From Metridium senile (taxonomy: Eukaryota > Cnidaria > Anthozoa > Actiniaria > Metridiidae), in NCBI GenBank assembly GCA_949775045.1, contig OX459102.1, positions 5,700,185 through 5,764,184 of the forward strand: a stretch of 64,000 nt of DNA, read 5' to 3'. Numbering within the stretch: position 1 is the first letter of the stretch; each line of letters starts with the position of its first letter. The translations under genes were made by a program, and so were the position numbers. Below, piece by piece: positions 31,191 through 43,031 of the stretch. Under the pieces are notes generated by a model, which saw nothing but the letters and a program-made list of their open reading frames with translations, did no database searches and was not told the DNA's origin.

Positions 31191-32223
31191 ATACGTAAGT
31201 GTAAGCGATATAGTCAGGACAGTAGGTCAGTAGGTGAACGTCTACCAAACACAGAAGACGGTCTTCATCAATATGATGATAGAGTCATTCCTACATGTAT
31301 ATTCATGTTACAAAATAACATTGTTACTTGCTGGTTTAAATTATCAAATAATTTGTTTTGTTTTCAAAAGTGCAATTATTTTTAGCGTAATGAATTAAGA
31401 TATATTATAATGGTCGATGTGCATGACTGTGAATTATGATCACCCAGGCTATAAGCCTCTGGTTAAGATGTTTCATCATGTTTTGGTATCTATTTTGAAT
31501 CAATGCCAGGTGAAGGTCTCAATTGAACAAACAACGTTTAATCACTCTCAGTAATACCCCGTCTTGCATGCTGAGAAGATATTCAAAAAGTATTTGGATA
31601 AGAACGTACCGATATGCTTTCTGATTTAGCCTAAAAACTAAGACACACTATAATCTAGTAGACCAACATTTCATCAACGGTCTTCACAGTAAATCGAGAT
31701 CAGTTAAATCTGTGATGATTGGGACGACTGAAAATAGTTATGGGTCTAACATACCTATAAAGATAACTGAGTAGACCAGTAATAACATCCTTACTGTTGA
31801 GCATATTGAGCTTGTAGAAACTGTGAAACACCTCGCTTTATCGAGTACGAATAATTAACTCATTGCCTCCGCTTTTCAGCTAGATAATACTATAATCATA
31901 TGCATAGCTTAGGAATCTACGGCAATTTTTCCGTGGTTTTTATAGTAAAATTCAGTTTTTCCCTCTCCCTCCCCCCTAGGCAATGTGTGTTGAGGTCATT
32001 TCAAAGTCTGAAATACTTGTAGATATGCATAATTTTCAAAGTCTGTATGAAATGCCTTTATACTCAAAAGTCTGCTTACTTATGAAAACCAAAGGTTGCA
32101 TTGAAGTGAGGTCTGGTAAAAGAATTTCCCAACAATTTTGAACATGATAATTGATAGTGAAATAAAGACAGTTTTAATTACTCATATATATACTTATATA
32201 TACTTACGATCAAATAATCAACA

Positions 32224-32394
32224 TCTTCTAAAGGTCGATCCCTAACTCAAGCTAGAACGACTACTTTTGGTGACCGTGCTTTTTCAGTCGGTGCACCCAG
32301 GTTATGGAACACTATCCCCATGGACATTAAGAATGCACCGTCAATTGACATTTTCAAGAAAAAAATTAAAACTTATCTTTTTAAAGAGAACTAG
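32224..32394 (+). pseudogene. Non-LTR retrotransposon RT tail fragment
   Basis: The frame contains 'TTTFGDRAFSVGAP' style coding, then 'LWNTIPMDIKNAPSID' and 'FKKKIKTYLF', the conserved C-terminus of CR1/L2-like ORF2. This copy carries extra bases near 32235 (GGTCGATCCCTAACTC against GGTCCCTAACTC) that break the frame kept in its duplicate at 41190. Confidence 0.7.
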
Positions 32395-32919
32395 TATATA
32401 TCAATCAATTTTTACTATTTTTTCTAAATTATTTTATCAATCTTGTAATAATATATTTGTTAGTGTATATATATTTTTATAGTGTAAAAGCATTGAGATT
32501 TTTAAATGCGTAATTTCAAGAATTAAATATTATTATTATATGTTTCGACAATAACGACTGTCATATCATTTTCAGCATGGCAAGAAATTGCAGAATTTTT
32601 AGCCCGCATTCAGTAAGTGAGTTATTGTGCAGCTTTCCATTATTTTTACACCATTGTCGGCTATCGAAGCATTCAAAATATCTACGAATGAGAATTGAGA
32701 TAGCAGGCTCTTCTCCATCAGATCATACCAACATCTAAGATATATTCTTTCGGAATATTAATAGTAAAAGCGATGTTATCATATCGACCACTCTCTTTCC
32801 TCACGTAACTTTAACAACCTTAGCTTTTTGTCATAATGATATTTTTTTAAAGATTTGGAAGTATGTGTTCTTATTCTGTTGTGGTTTTAGATAGTTTTTG
32901 TAAAACAAAAATCAATGCT

Positions 32920-32983
32920 CCTTCGATAACTTTATAGTCAATGCTGTTATCCCTAGGTCGCTGGTTCAAATCCGGCCGCTAGA
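32920..32983 (+). pseudogene. tRNA-Tyr copy, internally deleted
   Basis: Has the 5' acceptor CCTTCGATA and the 3' half from the intron through the T arm (TTATCCCTAGG...TTCAAATCCGG). The D arm and anticodon 5' side are missing. Duplicate at 41874-41937. Confidence 0.85.
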
Positions 32984-34079
32984 AAAATGATATACAGTAG
33001 ATATACAGTAATACTAATTAAATGTCTTTTGTGCTATTAATAAAATCGCCTTTGGTGTATACAAATATTACAAGGCTTGAACAAAGCTTTTCTCCTCAAA
33101 GATATATATCTACAATAACCAACTAATCACATGCAAAGATAAGGGTAATAGACTTTTAAGTGCTTTTGTACTGTAAATGTTTAGCACGAAGAGCTTGCTG
33201 TAGATGTGCCTATGTTTACACCTGTGTGCTACACAAGATCAGTTCACATTCCAACACGTTTCAAAGGAATCGAAAATTATTATATATAAATATCTATATA
33301 AACATATCCATTTTGTAATCACTAGCAAATCATGCAAGTTGTATGTCTAAAAAGTGTGCAATTAAAGCATTAATCACACAGGTGATTATAGAAATGCTGC
33401 GCGCTTATTGGTTTAAAAACTGTGCACTATTTTCAAAACTCACCTAGTTTCGCGTACTTTTAGAAAAACAAAATAAACATATTTTCTTTGGAAGTGGCTG
33501 GTTTTTTTTTTTTTTATTTTTGAAAAAAATCACTTGGGTATATTACAATATAATGTTTGATCTAAATATTCTTAACTAATTACTTATCTATATTAATTAT
33601 CATTGAACAATTGCCACAAATGAAAAACTGAAGATATCACTAGTTTGAACATTGACCTCTTATAAGGGTTAAAAAAAGAATATCTGGCTCATTTAAAAGC
33701 CATACATTAATCAAGTGCGCTAAGGTACTTAATGTGAATCCAAACCACGAATCAGCGCTTATTTTTTTTAAATCATCAATAAAATTAGCATATGATTTCA
33801 ATGTTAAAACTATGGTTCGAGTTACAGGGTTATAGTCTTTCTGTTTCTTTACAATTTGTCCTTTTCACTTATTTTATCTTTGTTCCCTTTTCTTTTACAA
33901 TTGTGAAGCTGTTATATTATTTTAACATTTGACGTGTCCCCTAAAATTATATGGATAGTGTCTATTGCTCTGGAAATAATTTTGAGAATATAAATATTGT
34001 GAGTCACTATTTGTAATAACATTTTGTTTGAAATTTGCCTGGAATAGTGCATAATGCCTTTGCAATAGCATGTCTATTG

Positions 34080-36143
34080 TTAAAAGTCTCTTGGACGTAG
34101 TTTCATCTCCGTTGTTTTTAAAGATTTTTCATATTTAAATGTATCCCAGTATGCTGCTTTTGCGCTTACAGTGTTTCCAAGATATTTACCATTTAAATTC
34201 GAATCAGAGCATTGTTTATACCACCAGGCACCACTACTATATACAGCACATTTCCGACTACTAGCGATATCATTATCTCTATCCTTAGTACTAAAGGCCA
34301 TGTTGTAATCACGAATCAGCGAATCACCAGCATTACCTGAATACGAGCCTCCTCTCAGCCTGTACTTGTCTGATTCATCACCAACACTAAAACTACCGTA
34401 TTTGGCATAAGCCTTGGTTCCATCCCAATCCCCCAGATCGACTCGAAGGCTCATGGATGTTCTTGCTGTCAGTCGATGGATGTAGTCATTTCCCAACCAA
34501 AACTCCCCATTCAGGTTCCCAAATCCTATTTTGTAGTCTTGCCAGTTGCGGTAAAAGTCGACGGATCCATCTTGTCTTCTTTGGAACACTGTCCATCCCC
34601 CGCCGTCAGTTGTCATGTCACAGTAGACTTGAAAGGCGCCTTGTTCGTCTGGAGTTACTGTGTACGTACCGTCACGCCTCTCTCCTTCGTTGTATAACTC
34701 TGAACAATCTGTAGGATAACGTACTTTCAAAGTTGTTTTGGTTTGTATCTTAGATACCTGAGCACTTGTAGCAGTGCACACATACACACCTGAATCTGTT
34801 TTTTTCAAGTTTCTTAGAATCAAAGAACCATCTTTTATTTCATTTCTGCCTGTGGGAAGAACGCCATTTTCTTTTTTCCAGCTGATGACTGGCTGGGGGT
34901 CACCATTAGCTTTGATGTTTAACACAACAGTTGATCCAGTAGGAGACCGATAAGAGAGAGGTGGGATAGTTACAAATACAGGTAATGGGACTATAATAAC
35001 AATAGACCATTTTGTCACAGATCCAACAAGATTCTCTGCTTTACAAACATATGTTCCAGAATCATCTTTATTGGATCTCAGCAAGGTCAACTGTCCATCC
35101 TTGATAATAGCACGGTTAGTTGGCAATAAACCAATAGCCTTGGACCACGTGACTTTGGGCTTAGGATGCCCTGTCACGTGACATACAGGTAGAGTGATGT
35201 CACTTCCTGTCTTTCTGTAGATAGGTCCTTTGTTCAAGATCAGTCTTGGTCGAAAGTTGACCTCGATAGTAGCTTTGGTCAGTGTTTTACCGAGAATGTT
35301 TGATGCTTTACACTCATAGATTCCTGAATCATCTGGTGTGACCTTCTTAATCACGAGTTTCCCACTTTCATCAACTGTCGTTCTGTATGTTGATAAGAAA
35401 TCGTTGACTTTACCCCACACAACGGCAGGTCGTGGGTAACCACTTGCAGAACAATGCAAGATGGCCGACTGGCCTTCATTGACGATTAAATGAGGAGGAG
35501 AAACCATTACTGATGGTGGTTCTACTGATTGACCAGGTTCTCCTTTTGGTCCCGGCATACCTCGGGGACCTGTTAGTCCATTTCTTCCCGGATCTCCTTT
35601 TAGTCCCGCCATACCTTTGGGACCTAGTAGTCCATTTATTCCCGCATCTCCTTTTAATCCTGATGGTCCTATTTTACCTCTACCTCCTTGCCTTCCTCCT
35701 GGACCAGGTTGTCCTGAGATTCCTTTGCCTCCCTTTTGCCCTTTTTGTCCTTGTTTACCTTGTGGACCCGGAGGGCCTGGAGTATGTTTAATCATTTGTA
35801 AGTTCGCTATAGCTAAGGATTTGCGTATCTTTTGGTCGATGATCTTTCTGAGATGCTCACTTTGTGTTATGGTTACATTAGAAGTATCCCGGCGTACAAT
35901 TCTGTGTACACTTCGCTGCTTCTCCTTTATGAGTTCCCTGTTTAACTTTTTCTCTGTTTGGATGTCATTGATGTTGTTGATGTGTTTTGAAGCCAAGTTA
36001 TGCTCAAACCGAACCATTCTTTTGTCTTGTTTAGTGAGTAACAGCTCGATGCGAACAAGCTCACAGCATAAAATAACAGCCGTTATTGATAGGATGATAG
36101 TAAACCTAAATGATGAACTTGTTTGCACGACTTTATCAGTCAT
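34080..36143 (-). CDS. CniFL-like receptor gene 3 (intact, 687 aa)
   Basis: Single exon with the same layout as gene 2: anchor (13-30), stalk with RIVRRD (81-86), 28 Gly-X-Y triplets (123-206), three Ig domains, FReD. It is a mosaic. The anchor ('ILSITAVILCC') matches gene 1. Collagen and Ig1 match gene 2. The end of Ig2, Ig3 ('YRSPTGSTVV') and the FReD match genes 1 and 5. The first cysteine of Ig3 is replaced by Ile (residue 410, '[10 protein letters not shown]'), so this domain lacks its core disulphide. The FReD keeps 'STKDRDND' and 'SGAWWYKQC'. It starts 'MTDK' where the others have 'MADK'. Predicted trimeric surface lectin. Confidence 0.93.
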   Translation of the reverse strand: MTDKVVQTSSSFRFTIILSITAVILCCELVRIELLLTKQDKRMVRFEHNLASKHINNINDIQTEKKLNRELIKEKQRSVHRIVRRDTSNVTITQSEHLRKIIDQKIRKSLAIANLQMIKHTPGPPGPQGKQGQKGQKGGKGISGQPGPGGRQGGRGKIGPSGLKGDAGINGLLGPKGMAGLKGDPGRNGLTGPRGMPGPKGEPGQSVEPPSVMVSPPHLIVNEGQSAILHCSASGYPRPAVVWGKVNDFLSTYRTTVDESGKLVIKKVTPDDSGIYECKASNILGKTLTKATIEVNFRPRLILNKGPIYRKTGSDITLPVCHVTGHPKPKVTWSKAIGLLPTNRAIIKDGQLTLLRSNKDDSGTYVCKAENLVGSVTKWSIVIIVPLPVFVTIPPLSYRSPTGSTVVLNIKANGDPQPVISWKKENGVLPTGRNEIKDGSLILRNLKKTDSGVYVCTATSAQVSKIQTKTTLKVRYPTDCSELYNEGERRDGTYTVTPDEQGAFQVYCDMTTDGGGWTVFQRRQDGSVDFYRNWQDYKIGFGNLNGEFWLGNDYIHRLTARTSMSLRVDLGDWDGTKAYAKYGSFSVGDESDKYRLRGGSYSGNAGDSLIRDYNMAFSTKDRDNDIASSRKCAVYSSGAWWYKQCSDSNLNGKYLGNTVSAKAAYWDTFKYEKSLKTTEMKLRPRDF

Positions 36144-36250
36144 AGTGCAAAGAAACTATCACACGAACTATCGGTGACGACGATGAGAAATTGTTGTGTT
36201 AATTCTAATGAATTCAGTCTTTAAATAGGTCGAGACAACACAAGGAATTG
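36144..36250 (-). promoter_or_regulatory. Conserved promoter region of CniFL gene 3
   Basis: TATTTAAA on the coding strand (36220-36227), about 77 bp before the ATG. The region is close to the gene 1 promoter (GTGTTAATTCTAATGAATTC shared) and differs from genes 4 and 5. Confidence 0.6.
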
Positions 36251-37854
36251 AATACGTAAGTGTAAGCGATATTGTCAGGTCAGTAGTTGAACGTCTACCA
36301 ATTACAGAAGACGGTCTTCATCAATATATGATGATAGAGTCATTCCTACATGTATATTCATGTAACAAATAAGATTGTTACTTTCTGGTTTAAATTATCA
36401 AATACTTTGTTTTATTTTCAAAAGTGCAATTATTTTTAACGTAATGAATTAAGATACATATATAATAATGGTCGATGTGCATGACTAAGAATTATGATCA
36501 CCCAGGCTATAAGCCTCTGGTCAAGATAATGTTTTGGTATCTATTTTGAATCAATGCCAGGTCAAGGACTCAATTAAACAAATAAACACGTACCGATATG
36601 CTTTCTGATTTAATCTAAAAACTAAGACACACTATAATCTAGTAGGCCAACATTTCATCAACGGTATTCACAATAAATCGAGATCAGTTAAATCTGTGAT
36701 GTTTGGGACGACTGAAAATAGTTATGGGTGTTTACGCACCCTTAAACATAACTATAAACATAACTGAGTAGCCCAGTAATAACATCCTTACTGTTGAGCA
36801 TAATCAGGAGCTTGTAGAAAACACCTCGCTTTATCGAGTACGAATAATTAACTCATTGCCTCCGCTTTTCAGCTAGATAATACTACAATCATATGCATAG
36901 CTTAGGAAACTGCGGAGAAATTTGCAATTTTTTTTTATTAGTATCCCAGCTAGCAACGCGGTCAGATCAAATATGGTGGACGGGAATGCAATACTGAGGC
37001 CTGGTAACTGGCCCTGTGTGAGATTGAGACATTTTATTATTTGTTGTTATTCACGGAATACCAATATTTCATACCATTTCATACCATTCTTCTTTTTATT
37101 TGTTCATCATTTTCAATCCTATTTTTGTCACTATCATTATTACCGTAACCATCATCATCATCAGGCCACCATCACTATCATCATATAATCAGTTTATTAT
37201 CACTTTCATCACTAAATTACTTTCTTTATCTTAATATTCATCGTCATAATCATCATCACCATTATCACTATCATTATCATCATCACCATCATCATAATCA
37301 CCATAATCACTATCATCATATAATCATTTTATTATCACTTTCATCACTAAATTACTTTCTTTATCTTAATCATCATCATAATCATCATCACCATTATCAC
37401 TATCATTATCACCATCACCATCACCATAATTACCACCACCATCATGATCAGGATAATTAGTTCTACTTGATATCTATGTTCCTTTAAATTGTTGTAATTT
37501 TATACCATATACCTCAGTATACTCTATTTGAGACATTTAATACTCTACATGCATTAAACCAAATGCAACTTTCAAAAAATAGAAATTCAAAGTTTCTTTT
37601 AAAGCTGTTGTTTAAGCTGATGCAATTCTAAACCAATGAAAAATTCAAAATATCCTTCAATTTGATTCGGATTTGAACCAGCGACCTAGAGATAACAGCT
37701 TTGACTCATCAATACTGCTACATCAATACTGCTACCTCATCAATAATCGATTTTTCTTTAAAACTGACATTTTTTTGAAAGTTTTTGAAGTGTGTGTTTT
37801 TTATGTAGTGGTTTCAAAAAGTTTTAATAAACTAAAAGCCATGCATAGCTAGTT
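36251..37854. other. Spacer between CniFL genes 3 and 4
   Basis: A copy of 27661-28884 with extra length. The CAT-rich tract (37140-37450) is longer because a block from about 37190 to 37330 is repeated. It holds the dispersed repeat (36938-37070) and an inverted tRNA-Tyr 3' fragment (about 37660-37710). Confidence 0.7.
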
Positions 37855-37938
37855 CCTTCGATAGCTCAGTTGGCAGAGCGGGGACTGTAGAAGCTAAGCT
37901 GTTATCCCTAGGTCTCTGGTTCAAATCCGGCTCGAAGA
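37855..37938 (+). pseudogene. tRNA-Tyr (GTA) copy, 3' of CniFL gene 4
   Basis: Identical in its defects to the copy at 28885 (lost G in the anticodon stem, TCGAAGA end). It was duplicated together with the gene. Confidence 0.75.
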
Positions 37939-37991
37939 AGATTTTGTCTTTTTCCTGCAATATAGTGCATAATGACATTGCATATATATTG

Positions 37992-40051
37992 TTAAAAGTC
38001 GTTTGGAGATAGTTTCATCTCAGTTGTTTTCAAAGATTGTTCATACTTAAATGTATCCCAAAATGTACCGTTGATGGTTTTACTGTTTCCAAGATATTTA
38101 CCATTTAGATTAGAATCACAGCATTTTTTATACCACCAGGCACCACTGCAATAAACGGCGCAATTATAATTATTAGACATATCATTGTCTCTATCCTTTG
38201 TACTAAAGGTCATGTTGTTATGTTCAGCTAGCGAATCACCAGCACTACCTGAAAACGAGCCTACCATCAGTTTGTACTTTTGTGATTCATCGCCAACACT
38301 AAAACTAACATATTTGGCATGAATCTTGGTTCCATCCCAGTCCCACAGATTGACACGAAGGCTCATGGATGTTCTTGTTGTCAGTCGATGGATGTGGTCG
38401 TTACCCAACCAAAACTCGCCATTCGGGTTTCCAAAACCTGTTTTATAGTCTTGCCAGTTGCGATAAAAGTCTATTGATCCATCTTGTCTTCTTTGAAACA
38501 AAGTCCATCCCCCACCGTCAGCTGTCATGTCACAGTACACTTGAAAGGCGCCTTGGTCGTCAGGGTTTACTGTATATACATCATTCAGTCTTTCTCCAGA
38601 TTTATAGGCATCAGAACAGTCTTTATAAATAGGTCGAACCCACAATGACGATTTAGAATTGATATCAGAAACTCAAGCACTTGTAGCAGTGCACACATAC
38701 ACACCTGAATCTGTTTTTTTCAAGTTTCTCAGAATCAAAGAACCACCTTTTATTTCATTTCTGCCTGTAGGAAGATCGCCATTTTCTTTGCTCCAGCTGA
38801 TGACTGGCTGGGGGTCACCTTTTGCTCTGCATTTAAGTGTTGCTGTGTCTCCAACCGTCTTTGTTAAAGAACCAGCTGGTTTGACAGTAAAAACAGGCAG
38901 CTCAACGACAACCATCACTGACCCTTTTAAAACAGATCCAAGAAGATTCTCTGCTTTCACAAAAATAATCCTGAATCATCTTTATTGGATCTCAGCAAGG
39001 TCAACTGTCCATCCTTGATAATAGCACGGTTAGTTGGCAATAAACCAATAGCCTTGGACCACGTGATTTTGGGCTTAGGATGCCCTGTCACGCGACATAC
39101 AGGTAGAGTGATGTCACTTCCTGTCTTTCTGTAGATAGGTCCTTTGTTCAAGATCAGTCTTGGTCGAAAGTTGACCTCGATAGTAGCTTTGGTCAGTGTT
39201 TTACCGAGAATGTTTGATGCTTTACACTCATAGATTCCTGAATCATCTGGTGTGACCTTCTTAATCACGAGTTTCCCACTTTCATCAACTGTCGTTCTGT
39301 ATGTTGATAAGAAATCGTTGACTTTACCCCACACAACGGCAGGTCGTGGGTAACCACTTGCAGAACAATGCAAGATGGCCGACTGGCCTTCATTGACGAT
39401 TAAATGAGGAGGAGAAACCATTACTGATGGTGGTTCTACTGATTGACCAGGTTCTCCTTTTGGTCCCGGCATACCTCGGGGACCTGTTAGTCCATTTCTT
39501 CCCGGATCTCCTTTTAGTCCCGCCATACCTTTGGGACCTAGTAGTCCATTTATTCCCGCATCTCCTTTTAAACCTGATAGTCCTATTTTACCTCTACCTA
39601 CTTGCCTTCCTCTTGGACCACGTTGTCCTGAGATTCCTTTGCCTCCCTTTTGCCCTTTTTGTCCTTGTTTACCTTGTGGACCCGGAGGGCCTGGAGTAGG
39701 TTTCATCATTTGTAAGTTCGCTAAGGATTTGCGTATCTTTTGGTCAATGATCTTTGTGAGATGCTCACTTTGTGTCCTGTTTACATTAGAAGTATCACGG
39801 CGTACAATTCTCTTTACACTTCTTTGCTTCTCCTTCATCAGTTCCTTGTTTAAGTTACTCTCTGCTTGGATGTCATTGATGTTGTTGATGTGTTTTGAAG
39901 CCGAGTTGTGCTCAAACTGATCCATTCTTTTATCTTGTTTCGTGAGTATCAGCTCGATGCGAACTAGCTCACAGCATAAAACAACGGCCATTATTGTTAG
40001 GATGATAGTAAACCTAAATGATGAACTTGGCTGGACTACTTTATCCGCCAT
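37992..40051 (-). pseudogene. CniFL-like receptor gene 4 (pseudogene)
   Basis: A near-identical duplicate of gene 2, with two lesions. AGT became TGA between Ig3 and the FReD (near 38673). A single base is lost in Ig2 (near 38957: GCTTTCACAAA against GCTTTACACAAA), shifting the frame. Otherwise anchor, RIVRRD stalk, 28 collagen triplets, Ig domains and FReD are all readable and little diverged, so inactivation looks recent or could reflect sequencing error. Raw reads would tell. Confidence 0.88.
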
Positions 40052-40160
40052 AATGTATAGAAACTATCAGACGAACTATCGTTTGCGACGAAGAGGGATT
40101 GTTGTTCGATGTGGTACTGAATGCAGTCTTTAAATAGGTTGAGACAACACAAGGAATTGA
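40052..40160 (-). promoter_or_regulatory. Conserved promoter region of CniFL gene 4
   Basis: TATTTAAA on the coding strand (40129-40136), then GACTGCATTCAGT. The 5' leader (ATGTATAGAAACTATCAGACG) is shared exactly with gene 5 rather than with gene 2. Confidence 0.6.
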
Positions 40161-41189
40161 ATACGTAAGTGTAAGCGATATAGTCAGGTCAGTAGGTGAA
40201 CGTCTACCAATTACAGAAGACGGTCTTCATCAATATGATGATAGAGTCATCCCTACATGTTTAGTCATGTTACAAAATAACATTGTTACTTCCAGGTTTA
40301 AATTATCAAATAATTTGTTTTATTTTCAAAAGTGCAATTATTTTTAGCGTAATGAATTAAGATATATTATAATGGTCGATGTGCATGACTGTGAATTATG
40401 ATCACCCAGGCTATAAGCCTCTGGTTAAGATGTTTCATCATGTTTTGGTATCTATTTTGAATCAATGCCAGGTGAAGGTCTCAATTGAACAAACAACGTT
40501 TAATCACTCTCAGTAATACCCCGTCTTGCATGCTGAGAAGATATTCAAAAAGTATTTGGATAAGAACGTACCGATATGCTTTCTGATTTAGCCTAAAAAC
40601 TAAGACACACTATAATCTAGTAGACCAACATTTCATCAACGGTCTTCACAGTAAATCGAGATCAGTTAAATCTGTGATGATTGGGACGACTGAAAATAGT
40701 TATGGGTCTAACATACCTATAAAGATAACTGAGTAGACCAGTAATAACATCCTTACTGTTGAGCATATTGAGCTTGTAGAAACTGTGAAACACCTCGCTT
40801 TATCGAGTACGAATAATTAACTCATTGCCTCCGCTTTTCAGCTAGATAATACTATAATCATATGCATAGCTTAGGAATCTACGGCAATTTTTCCGTGGTT
40901 TTTATAGTAAAATTCAGTTTTTCCCTCTCCCTCCCCCCTAGGCAATGTGTGTTGAGGTCATTTCAAAGTCTGGAATACTTGTAGATATGCATAATTTTCA
41001 AAGTCTGTATGAAATGCCTCTATACTCAAAAGTCTGCTAACTTATGAAAACCAAAGGTTGCATTGAAGTGAGGTCTGGTAAAAGAATTTCCCAACAATTT
41101 TGAACATGATAATTGATAGTGAAATAAAGACAGTTTTAATTACTCATATATATACTTATATATACTTACGATCAAATAATCAACATCTT

Positions 41190-41348
41190 CTAAAGGTCCC
41201 TAACTCAAGAACGACTACTTTTGGTGACCGTGCTTTTTCAGTCGGTGCACCCAGGTTATGGAACACTATCCCCATGGACATTAAGAATGCACCGTCAATT
41301 GACATTTTCAAGAAAAAAATTAAAACTTATCTTTTTAAAGAGAACTAA
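41190..41348 (+). pseudogene. Non-LTR retrotransposon RT tail fragment
   Basis: In-frame C-terminal piece with 'TTTFGDRAFSVGAPRLWN', 'IPMDIKNAPSI' and 'FKKKIKTYLFKEN' before the stop, as in CR1/L2-like ORF2. Frame-preserved duplicate of 32224-32394. Confidence 0.75.
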
Positions 41349-41873
41349 TATATATCAATCAATTTTTACTATTTTTTCTAAATTATTTTATCAATCTTGT
41401 AATAATATATTTGTTAGTGTATATATATTTTTATAGTGTAAAAGCATTGAGATTTTTAAATGCGTAATTTCAAGAATTAAATATTATTATTATATGTTTC
41501 GACAATAACGACTGTCATATCATTTTCAGCATGGCAAGAAATTGCAAAATTTTTAGCCCGCATTCAGTAAGTGAGTTATTGTGCAGCTTTCCATTATTTT
41601 TACACCATTGTCGGCTATCGAAGCATTCAAAATATCTACCAATGAGAATTGAGATAGCAGGCTCTTCTCCATCAGATCATACCAACATCTAAGATATATT
41701 CTTTCGGAATATTAATAGTAAAAGCGATGTTATCATATCGACCACTCTCTTTCCTCACGTAACTTTAACAACCTTAGCTTTTTGTCATAATGATATTTTT
41801 TTAAAGATTTGGAAGTATGTGTTCTTATTCTGTTGTGGTTTTAGATAGTTTTTGTAAAACAAAAATCAATGCT

Positions 41874-41937
41874 CCTTCGATAACTTTATAGTCAATGCTG
41901 TTATCCCTAGGTCGCTGGTTCAAATCCGGCCGCTAGA
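41874..41937 (+). pseudogene. tRNA-Tyr copy, internally deleted
   Basis: Duplicate of 32920-32983 with the same missing D arm and anticodon 5' side. Confidence 0.85.
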
Positions 41938-43031
41938 AAAATGATATACAGTAGATATACAGTAATACTAATTAAATGTCTTTTGTGCTATTAATAAAAT
42001 CGCCTTTGGTGTATACAAATATTACAAGGCTTGAACAAAGCTTTTCTCCTCAAAGATATATATCTACAATAACCAACTAATCACATGCAAATATAAGGGT
42101 AATAGACTTTTAAGTGTTTTTGTACTGTAAATGTTTAGCACGAAGAGCTTGCTGTAGATGTGCCTATGTTTACACCTGTGTGCTAAACAAGATCAGTTCA
42201 CATTCCAACACGTTTCAAAGGAATCGAAAATTATTATATATAAATATCTATATAAACATATCCATTTTGTAATCACTAGCAAATCATGCAAGTTGTATGT
42301 CTAAAAAGTGTGCAATTAAAGCATTAATCACACAGGTGATTATAGAAATGCTGCGCGCTTATTGGTTTAAGAACTGTGCACTATTTTCAAAACTCACCTA
42401 GTTTCGCGTACTTTTAGAAAAACAAAAATAAACATATTTTCTTTGGAAGTGGCTGGGTTTTTTTTTTATTTTTGAAAAAAATCACTTGGGTATATTACAA
42501 TATAATGTTTGATCTAAATATTCTTAACTAATTACTTATCTATATTAATTATCATTGAACAATTGCCACAAATGAAAAACTGAAGATATCACTAGTTTGA
42601 ACATTGACCTCTTATAAGGGTTAAAAAAAGAATATCTGGCTCATTTAAAAGCCATAAATTAATCAAGTGCGCTAAGGTACTTAATGTGAATCCAAACCAC
42701 GAATCAGCGCTTATTTTTTTTAAATCATCAATAAAATTAGCATATGATTTCAATGTTAAAACTATGGTTCGAGTTACAGGGTTATAGTCTTTCTGTTTCT
42801 TTACAATTTGTCCTTTTCACTTATTTTATCTTTGTTCCCTTTTCTTTTACATCTGTGAAGCTGTTATATTATTTTAACATTTGACGTGTCCCCTAAAATT
42901 ATATGGATAGTGTCTATTGCTCTGGAAATAATTTTGAGAATATAAATATTGTGAGTCACTATTTGTAATAACATTTTGTTTGAAATTTGCCTGGAATAGT
43001 GCATAATGCCTTTGCAATAGCATGTCTATTG

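Larger units (their letters stand above)
31191..34079. other. Spacer between CniFL genes 2 and 3
   Basis: Near-identical to 40140-43031. It holds a retrotransposon tail fragment (32224-32394), a deleted tRNA-Tyr copy (32920-32983) and otherwise AT-rich sequence. Apart from these no coding signal is seen. Confidence 0.7.
40161..43031. other. Spacer between CniFL genes 4 and 5
   Basis: Near-identical copy of 31191-34079. Contains the retrotransposon tail at 41190-41348 and the deleted tRNA-Tyr at 41874-41937. Confidence 0.75.
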
